From NCBI RefSeq assembly GCF_003946625.1, contig NZ_RHOR01000007.1, positions 49,032 through 113,031 of the forward strand: a stretch of DNA of 64,000 bases, written 5' to 3'. A model generated the notes under the pieces. That model was not told the origin of the DNA. It made no database searches and was given only the letters and a program-made list of their open reading frames with translations. The position numbers and the translations under genes are program-made. Below are positions 44,671-51,947 of this stretch, in pieces. The stretch is from Companilactobacillus kedongensis (GTDB lineage: Bacteria > Bacillota > Bacilli > Lactobacillales > Lactobacillaceae). Within the stretch, counting starts at the first letter, position 1. The number at the start of each line of letters is the position of its first letter.

Positions 44671-45667
44671 ATTTGTCTATAAGTTTGTCTAACGGATCAT
44701 CATCTAAATCAGGAATGATCTCATTTAATTTTCCTCGAGTAATAAATCTTGAAGAAATCTCTTTTTTTATGATCTTATTTTCGAATAACAAATCAAATGC
44801 TGTTTCGCCAATACTGTCTAATCTGTGATCGACCGTCGAAAAATCTAATAGAAAACTACTAGATAAATTTTCCTGCCCAATTACTAAAGCTGGATGTTTG
44901 ATCTCTTGAAGTTTCTTCAAAGCTCCAGCAGCAATCTGATCACCATTAGCAAAAATAACTTCCAAATCTGGATCATTTTCTACTAATTTTCCAGCAGCAG
45001 TTATGCCATCGTACATATTCTTAGCATCACGATATAACATACCTCTGGGAATTGAATGGCCAAAAACATTCTCATAAGACTTAGTAGTCAATTTAGCACT
45101 TTGACTAACGATCTCACTTCTGCTGACGGTCAATCCAATATGAGAATAACCAGCATCCTTTAAAATTTGCAAAACATTTCCAAAAGACTTTTTACGATCC
45201 GTAAATGCACAGGATAAAGGATAATCAAAAGTATCTTCACAGCAGACCAGCCCACCAAAATTTCGATACTTAATTATCCTGCTAAACGGAATAGCCCGCG
45301 AAGTAAAAATCAACCCGTCAAAAGCCTGATGCTTTAACATATCCAAATAGCGCATTTCGTAATCAGGATTATAATTAGTTGGCAACAACGTTACCTGATA
45401 ATTCTCCATTAAAGCTTTTTCCGTGATGGCATCGGCCAACTTTTGAAAATATGGATGATTTATGTATGGCAAAACTACGCCAACACGATAAGATTTTCCA
45501 AGACTTAATGCTCTGGCCAAATCATTTCGATGGTAATTCAATTCCTCCATCGCCGATAATATATCTGACTTAGTTTGTTCAGAAACGTAACCTTTCTGAT
45601 TCAAAACTCTTGATACAGTAGAAACTGAATGTCCTGAAACCTTTGCCACATCACGAATATTCGCCAT
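44669..45667 (-). CDS. LacI-family transcriptional regulator
   Basis: Start MANIRDVAK behind GAGGTGAT; an ATG 30 bases upstream lacks a site. 332 residues. HTH IRDVAKVSGHSVSTVSRVLN (residues 4-23) with the following hinge, then a periplasmic-binding-like sensor (VGVVLPYINHPYFQKLADAI, ANGDQIAAGALKKL). Effector unknown, no sugar genes adjacent. It is flanked on both sides by the sRNA units. Confidence 0.9.
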   Translation of the reverse strand: MANIRDVAKVSGHSVSTVSRVLNQKGYVSEQTKSDILSAMEELNYHRNDLARALSLGKSYRVGVVLPYINHPYFQKLADAITEKALMENYQVTLLPTNYNPDYEMRYLDMLKHQAFDGLIFTSRAIPFSRIIKYRNFGGLVCCEDTFDYPLSCAFTDRKKSFGNVLQILKDAGYSHIGLTVSRSEIVSQSAKLTTKSYENVFGHSIPRGMLYRDAKNMYDGITAAGKLVENDPDLEVIFANGDQIAAGALKKLQEIKHPALVIGQENLSSSFLLDFSTVDHRLDSIGETAFDLLFENKIIKKEISSRFITRGKLNEIIPDLDDDPLDKLIDK

Positions 45668-45737
45668 TTTATCACCTCTACTAATACTATAAAGCATAGA
45701 ACCAGTTCCACAGCAAAATTTAATGAATTTTGTAGTA

Positions 45738-45795
45738 GTTAGTCACCTAACATATAGCCAGGCATGAGCGAGCAGTCATATGTTAGGTGACTAAC
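45738..45795. repeat. Perfect 18-bp inverted repeat upstream of the LacI gene
   Basis: GTTAGTCACCTAACATAT (45738-45755) and its exact complement (45778-45795) around 22 nt. Lies about 70 bp before the regulator start, in its presumed leader. No T-run, so operator or leader hairpin rather than terminator. Confidence 0.75.
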
Positions 45796-45841
45796 ATTGA
45801 TATTGAAACAGAAATATCAATTTATATACAATTTTGGTAAA

Positions 45842-45896
45842 ATTCACACTTTCTTCACAATTTGAATATATTTGTTTCACACTTGGCCTGTATATT
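45842..45896 (+). promoter_or_regulatory. Heptamer array and promoter of sRNA unit 3
   Basis: ATTCACA at 45842, CTTCACA at 45853, TTTCACA at 45875; -10 TATATT at 45891-45896. Same 0, +11, +33 offsets and the same 16-bp distance to -10. Confidence 0.7.
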
Positions 45897-45902
45897 AGTA
45901 GT

Positions 45903-46010
45903 TGTAGATGAGAGATACAAGTATTTCTCTTCTCATCCCCCCTATAACATATATTTAATCCCCTAAAAAAATATTTGAAAGAACATCCCTCCCCAGGATG
46001 TTCTTTTTTT
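45903..46010 (+). ncRNA. Small RNA, C-rich family, copy 3
   Basis: About 108 nt. Hairpin GATGAGAGATAC...GTATTTCTCTTCTCATC, linker CCCCCCTATAACATATATTT plus AATCCCC, terminator GAACATCC-CTCCCCA-GGATGTTC with T7. Shares linker and C-rich terminator loop with copies 1 and 2. Confidence 0.75.
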
Positions 46011-46051
46011 GTGCCGCCCACGGTCACAAGGAATATTTTTAATCAAAATAA

Positions 46052-46110
46052 ATTCTCCATATTTATACAGAGTTGATTACTCTATCCGTATAAATATGGA
46101 GGATTTTTTT
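46052..46110. terminator. Hairpin terminator before element copy 9
   Basis: CTCCATATTTATAC...GTATAAATATGGAG, a 14-bp perfect stem, followed by T7 on the plus strand. Confidence 0.8.
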
Positions 46111-46112
46111 AG

Positions 46113-46280
46113 TCGGAGGTTGTTAGAAGTTCATCGCAGTGACAATGGCGTTAGAACGGTGACCTCCTGTCCTTACACCATGGACGGTTCTGAGATTTGC
46201 GAAAGCAAAGCTCAAAATCGAGTCTTCAGACCTTGACTGAATAGGTCCCACAGCGATGAACTTCTAACAACCGGAGACGG
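46113..46280 (-). repeat. Dispersed palindromic element copy 9 (orientation B)
   Basis: Outer stem GGTTGTTAGAAGTTCATCGC pairs with GCGATGAACTTCTAACAACC. Core GAGATTTGCGAAAGCAAAGC and CTCAAAATCGAGTCTTCAG are present. Nearly identical to copy 11, including the outer stem, so these two are a recent pair. Ends 7 bp beyond the TetR stop. A short A-like remnant (GCCGCCCACGG) lies at 46013. Confidence 0.87.
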
Positions 46281-46286
46281 AATCCC

Positions 46287-46889
46287 CTATTTATTTTGTC
46301 CTAAAAATACAGGTAATAAAATTTGATCAGTAATTTCTGTAATGCTTTTTTTATCCAAAGACTCATTGCCAACCACTTCATTGATCAGTAAAATCCCTGG
46401 CAAATTGATAATACGTTTAGACATTTGATCAAAATTTAATTCTCCACGTTCATCAGCCTGTTTTAATACCTGGATTATCATTTCAGTTAATTTGTTCTCA
46501 TTACTAGTTGCAGATAGGATCTTATCAACCGGAATGGTCTTCAATCGATCAGCTAATAATCCACGTAATTTTTCAGTACCAAAGGTATCAAAAACAACCG
46601 TCAATTGGCTGAATAATTTAATCAAGTCACTACGTAATGACCCAGTATTAGGAATAGAGACATCCATCTTTGGACCATATTTAATGATGGCACTAGCAAC
46701 TAATCCGGATTTATCTGACCAGCGTCGATACAAAACTGGTTTAGCTGCATTAGCACGTTTAGCAACTTCTGACATCGTGAAGTCTTTATAACCAACTTCA
46801 TTCACTAAATCCCAAGCGGCAGAAAGGACTGCAGCTTCCAATTCTTCACCACGACGGCGAGTTTGATGTTCCAAATTTGAGTTTGGCAA
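46287..46889 (-). CDS. TetR-family regulator of the divergent MFS pump
   Basis: 200 residues from a TTG behind AAAGGAG. HTH FTMSEVAKRANAAKPVLYRRW (about residues 38-58) with a C-terminal TetR_C domain. Divergent from the MFS pump at 46990, with a palindrome inside that promoter. Likely pump repressor relieved by its substrates. Confidence 0.88.
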   Translation of the reverse strand: MPNSNLEHQTRRRGEELEAAVLSAAWDLVNEVGYKDFTMSEVAKRANAAKPVLYRRWSDKSGLVASAIIKYGPKMDVSIPNTGSLRSDLIKLFSQLTVVFDTFGTEKLRGLLADRLKTIPVDKILSATSNENKLTEMIIQVLKQADERGELNFDQMSKRIINLPGILLINEVVGNESLDKKSITEITDQILLPVFLGQNK

Positions 46890-46908
46890 AATAAGATTAC
46901 TCCTTTTC

Positions 46909-46937
46909 TTGCAATTTAAGATACTACGGTGTACTAT
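46909..46937 (+). promoter_or_regulatory. MFS pump promoter with embedded operator
   Basis: TTGCAA (46909-46914), 17-bp spacer, TACTAT (46932-46937). The near-palindrome ATACTAC-GGT-GTACTAT (46921-46937) covers spacer and -10, the expected position for TetR repression. Confidence 0.7.
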
Positions 46938-46989
46938 TCAAATCATTAAGAAACCAAAGTATCTTATTTTAAAATTCGAGGTGTTTTTT

Positions 46990-48411
46990 ATGCAATATCA
47001 AGAATCAAAGAAAAAAACTCAAAACGCACCTACTGATCGTTCATCGGTTATCAAGGTAGCAATAATTCTCGTTATCGGTGCCCTGGCTCCAATGCTTGAT
47101 ACGACTATGACTAACGTTGCCATTAATACTATTATGAAAGATCTTAATAGTTCTGTAAATCTAGTACAATGGGTAACCACTGGTTATATTTTAGCACTCG
47201 GAATTGCTGTACCTATTGCCGGTTGGGCAGTTGATCATTTTAGTGGTAAAAAGATCTATTTACTAGCCTTATCAATTTTCCTAGTTGGTTCGATCATATC
47301 TGGCATGGCTGGTAATATCAACATTTTGATAGTGGGTCGTATAATCCAAGGCTCTGGTGCCGGAATAATTATGTCGATCATCACCACTCTAATTGTACGG
47401 GCTTCTGGCGGTGTAGGATTAGGAGGGATTATGTCAATCGTGGGTCTACCAGCTATCCTTGCTCCTATTCTTGGACCAACTTTTGGCGGATTCATTATCA
47501 AAACTTTAGACTGGCACTGGATTTTTTATGTTAACATCCCAATTGCACTAGCTTCAATAATCTTATTATATTTTATGATGCCAAGATTCAATCCAATCGT
47601 TACTAAGCGTAGTTTCGATTGGAACAGTATTATTCTATTAGGTGGGGCTTTTACTTCTTTGATCTTAGGAATAACAAAACTCAGCACTAGTGGTAAGTTT
47701 ACCAACTTCGATGTTTTAGGACCTCTCGGATTGGGAATTATTCTTCTATTAGGTTATGCAATCTACGCAGCTATTTTCCCAAAAAGAGCTCTAGTGAGTT
47801 TAAAATTATTTAAATTTCCTAGTTTTACAGCTTCCAGCATTCTTTTGTTATTATCTGGATTAACTATTAATGGAGCAATGTTCATTCTGCCCCTTTATCT
47901 ACAAAATATTCGCGGATTAAGTGTCGTCATGTCCGGCGTTTACCTAATTGCACAAGGGCTAGGGTTACTAGTTTCTCGTAGCCAAATTGGCAAACTCACT
48001 GATAGAATTGGCGCACGCTGGGTCGTTTTAGGATCAATTGTTATTGCCGTGATCGGAACATTACCGTTTGCATTTTTCAATGCTCAAACATCAGTCTGGT
48101 TGATTCTTTTAACTTTATTCGTTCGCGGAATAGCACAAGGCGGTATGACTATCCCTATTATGTCAGATGCCTATACTGGTGTTCCATCCGAACTAGTCTC
48201 CGAAGCTACGACTGCATCGCGTATGTTACAAAATATTGGTGGTGCTTTCGGAACAGCTTTATTGGCAACCTGGATCCAAACACAACTAAATGGTGAACTA
48301 TTGACTCCTGAACATTTAAATTCAGCTTATCAAGGGGCCTTTGTAGTAACTGTTGTTATGACAGTTCTTGCCGTAATTCCAGCATGGTTCTTGAGTCATC
48401 ATACAAAGTAG
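46990..48411 (+). CDS. MFS multidrug exporter, DHA2 (EmrB/LmrB-like) family
   Basis: Start ATG 46990 behind GAGGTG; 473 residues with about 14 hydrophobic helices. Motif D1-like LDTTMTNVAINTIM near residue 36, WVTTGYILALGIAVPIAGW and the motif C-like GGVGLGGIMSIVGLPAILAPILGPTFGG mark the 14-helix drug:proton antiporters. Repressed presumably by the divergent TetR protein. Confidence 0.92.
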   Translation: MQYQESKKKTQNAPTDRSSVIKVAIILVIGALAPMLDTTMTNVAINTIMKDLNSSVNLVQWVTTGYILALGIAVPIAGWAVDHFSGKKIYLLALSIFLVGSIISGMAGNINILIVGRIIQGSGAGIIMSIITTLIVRASGGVGLGGIMSIVGLPAILAPILGPTFGGFIIKTLDWHWIFYVNIPIALASIILLYFMMPRFNPIVTKRSFDWNSIILLGGAFTSLILGITKLSTSGKFTNFDVLGPLGLGIILLLGYAIYAAIFPKRALVSLKLFKFPSFTASSILLLLSGLTINGAMFILPLYLQNIRGLSVVMSGVYLIAQGLGLLVSRSQIGKLTDRIGARWVVLGSIVIAVIGTLPFAFFNAQTSVWLILLTLFVRGIAQGGMTIPIMSDAYTGVPSELVSEATTASRMLQNIGGAFGTALLATWIQTQLNGELLTPEHLNSAYQGAFVVTVVMTVLAVIPAWFLSHHTK

Positions 48412-48583
48412 CCGCTCCGGTGGTACAGATGGTGTCCTGCAGTTAGACCGGTCTCAGCCAAGGTCTGATACCTCGATTTTGAGCTTTGCATCCGCAAATC
48501 TCAGAATCGTCTGTTGTGTAAGAACGAGGAACCATCGTTCTAACACAACTTGAACTGCTGGTCACCACCTGTACCACCTCCGC
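48411..48583 (+). repeat. Dispersed palindromic element copy 10 (orientation A)
   Basis: Outer stem GGTGGTACAGATGGTG pairs with CACCACCTGTACCACC. Core TCTCAGCCAAGGTCTGA, TTTTGAGCTTTGC and CGCAAATCTCAGAATCG, plus the GAACGAGG...CGTTC side hairpin. Begins at the MFS stop codon. Confidence 0.87.
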
Positions 48584-48602
48584 TTAGTCTTAATAAAAAT
48601 AT

Positions 48603-48645
48603 AAGTCCTCCCTAATTTATACAGATAAATTAGGGAGGACTTTTT
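48603..48645. terminator. Bidirectional terminator between elements 10 and 11
   Basis: AAGTCCTCCCTAATTTAT...ATAAATTAGGGAGGACTT, an 18-bp perfect stem with T5. Confidence 0.88.
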
Positions 48646-48722
48646 AGTTGAAAAAACTATAACTAATTTAAAATGTCATGCTACATACTCAAATCAAACC
48701 ATAATCTTGCGAATTAAACTTA

Positions 48723-48892
48723 GTCGTAGGTTGTTAGAAGTTCATCGCAGTAATAATGGCGTTAGAACGGTGGTTTTCCGTTCTTACACCATGGACGATT
48801 CTGAGATTTGCGCAAGCAAAGCTCAAAATCGAGTCTTCAGACCTTGGCTGAAGACGGTCCTACAGCGATGAACTTCTAACAACCGGAGACGG
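48723..48892 (-). repeat. Dispersed palindromic element copy 11 (orientation B)
   Basis: Outer stem GGTTGTTAGAAGTTCATCGC identical to copy 9. Core and GTTAGAACGG/CCGTTCTTAC side hairpin intact. Ends 11 bp beyond the menG stop. Confidence 0.87.
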
Positions 48893-48903
48893 ACACAACC
48901 TTT

Positions 48904-49614
48904 TTAATCATCTTTACGACCAAAATGAATGGCAGCTGATTTCAACATTAAGTTTCTAACCTTTACATCAATAAAACCAGCCTCATGATACATCTCAACA
49001 AGTTTAGAAATACTGACAAACTTATTGACCGAATCGTCCAGATATTGGTATTCATTCTTTCTAGAAGCAAACACTTTACCCATCATTGGCATGATTTTAT
49101 TGAAATAAACTCCCCAGCCTAAACGGATCACTGGAGTCTCCACCTTAAACGCTTCAAGGCAAACAACTTCACCACCTGGTTTTAATACTCGATATATCTC
49201 TGATAATACTTTATTCGCATCAGGAACATTTCGTAATCCAAATCCAATCGTGACTACATCGAAAGTTTCATCTGGAAAATTCAAATTCATCGCATCCCCA
49301 GCCAACAATTCTACATTTTCTAATTTTGATTTAGCAACTTTTGATTGCCCGATTTTTAGCATCTCTTGGCTGAAATCCATACCTGAGATTTTGGCAGTTG
49401 GAAAGTTATTTCCTAAAAGAATGGTCCAATCGGCTGTCCCACAGCAGAGATCTAATATCCGTTTGGGATGGTTATTGATCATATTAGTAGCAGTATTACG
49501 CCATTTCTTGTGTGTACCTAAACTCATGATTGAATTTAATTTGTCATAATTCTCCGCAATTGAGTTAAAGGTATTCTCAACATCTTTTTCTGGAACTTTA
49601 TTAGTTAATCCCAT
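48904..49614 (-). CDS. menG: Demethylmenaquinone methyltransferase
   Basis: 236 residues. UbiE/MenG class: SAM motif ILDLCCGTADWTILL near residue 54, FDVVTIGFGLRNVPD near 119 and RVLKPGGEVVCLE near 143. The last methylation step to menaquinone, or a solo methylase retained in lactobacilli that import quinones. Downstream of the phosphatase-like gene with a 10-bp gap, probably one transcript. Confidence 0.92.
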   Translation of the reverse strand: MGLTNKVPEKDVENTFNSIAENYDKLNSIMSLGTHKKWRNTATNMINNHPKRILDLCCGTADWTILLGNNFPTAKISGMDFSQEMLKIGQSKVAKSKLENVELLAGDAMNLNFPDETFDVVTIGFGLRNVPDANKVLSEIYRVLKPGGEVVCLEAFKVETPVIRLGWGVYFNKIMPMMGKVFASRKNEYQYLDDSVNKFVSISKLVEMYHEAGFIDVKVRNLMLKSAAIHFGRKDD

Positions 49615-49624
49615 TATCTGACCC

Positions 49625-50233
49625 CTAATCTATATCTGTTTGACGACCATAGTATGTTAAAAATCTCGTACCTGATTCTGTAAGTCGATATTTTGAAACG
49701 CCGCCATTACCAGGTTGAACGATTGCAGAAATATTTTGTGCCCCTGTAATCACTTTTAAAAATGAACGACTGATAAATCCATGACAAACAGCCATAATTT
49801 TCTTATCGCCTTTCTTGGATATCTCCGTCATAAAGTCATCTACACGTTTATATACGTCTTCATAGTCCTCACCGTCATCGACATATTTTTTATATTCTGG
49901 GAATAAAAATTGGTTCTCATCAAATACTTCAGGATATTCAGACATCAATTCTGCCTCACTGGCACCATCCCATTTTCCATATCGAGCTTCGATCAATCGA
50001 TTATCAACTTTAAGTTCATGAACTCCATGATTCAAAATTTCGGCAGTCTGCTTAGCACGGATCAAAGGACTAGTGTATATCTCATCAAAGTCTTCAATAT
50101 TTATTTCCTCAGCTAAGTTTTGCGCCTGTTTAATACCAACATCATTTAAAGGTAAATCGGTTAAACCGCCATTAAGTCTCCCTTGAGAATTAGAATCAGT
50201 TTCCCCATGTCTCACCACATACAATTCAACCAT
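49625..50233 (-). CDS. Histidine phosphatase family protein
   Basis: 202 residues. VVRHGETDSN (residues 6-15) carries the phospho-histidine His9 and flanking Arg8. YTSPLIRAKQTAEIL, EARYGKWDGASEAEL and AVCHGF complete the catalytic pocket. Typical of cofactor-independent phosphoglycerate-mutase-like phosphatases (GpmB/CobC type) of unknown substrate in lactobacilli. First gene of the unit with menG. Confidence 0.9.
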   Translation of the reverse strand: MVELYVVRHGETDSNSQGRLNGGLTDLPLNDVGIKQAQNLAEEINIEDFDEIYTSPLIRAKQTAEILNHGVHELKVDNRLIEARYGKWDGASEAELMSEYPEVFDENQFLFPEYKKYVDDGEDYEDVYKRVDDFMTEISKKGDKKIMAVCHGFISRSFLKVITGAQNISAIVQPGNGGVSKYRLTESGTRFLTYYGRQTDID

Positions 50234-50293
50234 AAAGTATATACTCCTAACTGTTTGTTAACGCTTAATCATTACTTTTTTAGTATTCCATTG

Positions 50294-50322
50294 TTGACAT
50301 TAGTTTTCAACTTTATTATAGT
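50294..50322 (+). promoter_or_regulatory. Promoter of the uracil permease leader
   Basis: TTGACA (50294-50299), 17-bp spacer, TATAGT (50317-50322). Confidence 0.8.
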
Positions 50323-50334
50323 TAAGAAAATTAA

Positions 50335-50430
50335 ACAGTCCTTTAACATTGGTCCCGTGAGGCTAAAAAGGTTCACTTATGTCTTTTATTTCGTTTGCAT
50401 ACACACGGGATAGAGGACTTTTTTTTTGAG
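50335..50430 (+). promoter_or_regulatory. PyrR-binding attenuator
   Basis: CAGTCCTTTAACATTGGTCC then CGTGAGGCTAAAAAGG matches the PyrR-binding loop (conserved GTGAGGCT). The 3' half CACGGGATAGAGGACT with T9 forms the terminator. With UMP-bound PyrR, the terminator forms and transcription stops, so the permease is induced when pyrimidines are scarce. Confidence 0.9.
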
Positions 50431-50447
50431 AGAGTGAAGCAAAACGT

Positions 50448-50536
50448 TTAGCTCTTGAGTATTACCTAGAATATTGATGATGGTGGTTTATGCCATTATC
50501 AATATCCGTAGTAAACGCAGAGAGCTGTTTTGCGTA
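50448..50536 (+). other. Second long hairpin in the permease leader
   Basis: GCAAAAC...GTTTTGC and AGCTCT...AGAGCT outer pairing, inner ATATTGATGATGG with CCATTATCAATAT. Lies after the attenuator terminator and before the start codon; no T-run. Role unknown. Confidence 0.6.
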
Positions 50537-50591
50537 GCTCGTTTTAGATAGAGAACGTTTCAATACAAAGTAAAAACAGGGGGATATTATT

Positions 50592-51878
50592 TTGGATACA
50601 AACGACAAGAAGTACCGAAATCCTGACGCGGTCATTGATTTATATGAGCGTCCACCTTTAGGTAGTTGGTGGTTATTATCACTACAGCACTTATTCTCAA
50701 TGTTTGGGGCAACGGTCTTGGTTCCTTTATTGATCGGTTTAGATCCTGGTATTGCCCTATTTAGTTCTGGTATTGGTACTATTCTTCATATTCTAATTAC
50801 TAAGGGTAGAATTCCTGCCTACATGAGTTCCAGTTTCTCATTTATCGTACCTAGTATCGCATTGATGAAAACTGCCGGCTATGCTGGTGTCGCACAAGGT
50901 ACTATCGCTGTTGGTCTTGTCTACTTGATAGTCGCATTACTAATTGCCTTTATCGGTGCCGACTGGATCGACAAAGCTTTACCTCCGATCGTAGTTGGAC
51001 CAATCATCATTGTTATTGGACTATCAGTTGCCGGAAGTGCTGCTGATAACGCTATGATGAATAGTGGTCACTATGACTTGAAATACTTCATTATTGCTAT
51101 GATCACATTATTCTTAACTGTCTTATTCAATATGTATTTCAAAGGATTCTGGAGCAATATTGCGATCCTGCTTGGTATTGTTTGTGGGTACCTTATCTCA
51201 GTTGCTTTTGGTATTGTTGATTTCTCCAAAGTTGTCTCAACACCTTGGTTCCAATTACCAAACTTTGAATTTCCATTTATCAGTTACACACCTAAGAAAA
51301 TTTATTGGGATGCCATATTGAGTTTCGCACCGATTGCCTTTGTTACTATGGCTGAACATCTGGGTCATATCATGGTACTTGATGAATTAACTCACAGAAA
51401 CTTCTTCAAAAATCCCGGTCTACACAGAACATTGGCTGGTGATGGTACTGCTTCGATTTTCGCTGGTTTAGTTGGTGGTCCACCTATCACATCATATGGT
51501 GAAAACATCGGTGTTATGGCCGTTAATAAAATTTTCAGTGTTTACGTTATTGTTGGTGCCGCTGTCTTTGCTGCTTTGTTTGGATTCGTTGGTAAGCTTA
51601 GTGCCTTGATCCAAACGATTCCTGGACCCGTAATCGGTGGTATCAGTTTTGTCCTCTTTGGTGTTATTGCATCTAGTGGTTTAAGAATCCTAGTAGATAA
51701 CAAAGTTGACTTTAATCAAAAACATAATTTAATGATCGCATCCGCTATCCTAGTTATTGGTATCGGTAATGCATACTTGAAGATCGGTACTTTCCAATTT
51801 ACAGGTATCGGTGTTGCTACAATCGTTGGTATCGTCTTAAATCTTCTCTTACCTAAGAGAGCTTTATCCGAACAATAG
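50592..51878 (+). CDS. pyrP: Uracil permease, NCS2 family
   Basis: 428 residues from a TTG behind AGGGGGAT. Fourteen-helix NCS2 fold; FAPIAFVTMAEHLGHIMVLDEL near residue 238 and the substrate-site motif GGPPITSYGENIGVMAVNK near 297 match UraA/PyrP. Imports uracil with protons. The PyrR attenuator upstream supports pyrimidine specificity. Confidence 0.94.
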   Translation: MDTNDKKYRNPDAVIDLYERPPLGSWWLLSLQHLFSMFGATVLVPLLIGLDPGIALFSSGIGTILHILITKGRIPAYMSSSFSFIVPSIALMKTAGYAGVAQGTIAVGLVYLIVALLIAFIGADWIDKALPPIVVGPIIIVIGLSVAGSAADNAMMNSGHYDLKYFIIAMITLFLTVLFNMYFKGFWSNIAILLGIVCGYLISVAFGIVDFSKVVSTPWFQLPNFEFPFISYTPKKIYWDAILSFAPIAFVTMAEHLGHIMVLDELTHRNFFKNPGLHRTLAGDGTASIFAGLVGGPPITSYGENIGVMAVNKIFSVYVIVGAAVFAALFGFVGKLSALIQTIPGPVIGGISFVLFGVIASSGLRILVDNKVDFNQKHNLMIASAILVIGIGNAYLKIGTFQFTGIGVATIVGIVLNLLLPKRALSEQ

Positions 51879-51883
51879 AAACA

Positions 51884-51922
51884 AAAAAATCCATCTGAGA
51901 ATTGATCTCAGATGGATTTTTT
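51884..51922. terminator. Bidirectional terminator, pyrP / dipeptidase
   Basis: AATCCATCTGAGA...TCTCAGATGGATT stem with A7 and T6 flanks, between convergent genes. Confidence 0.88.
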
Positions 51923-51947
51923 ATATTCACTTTTAAATAACTATATT

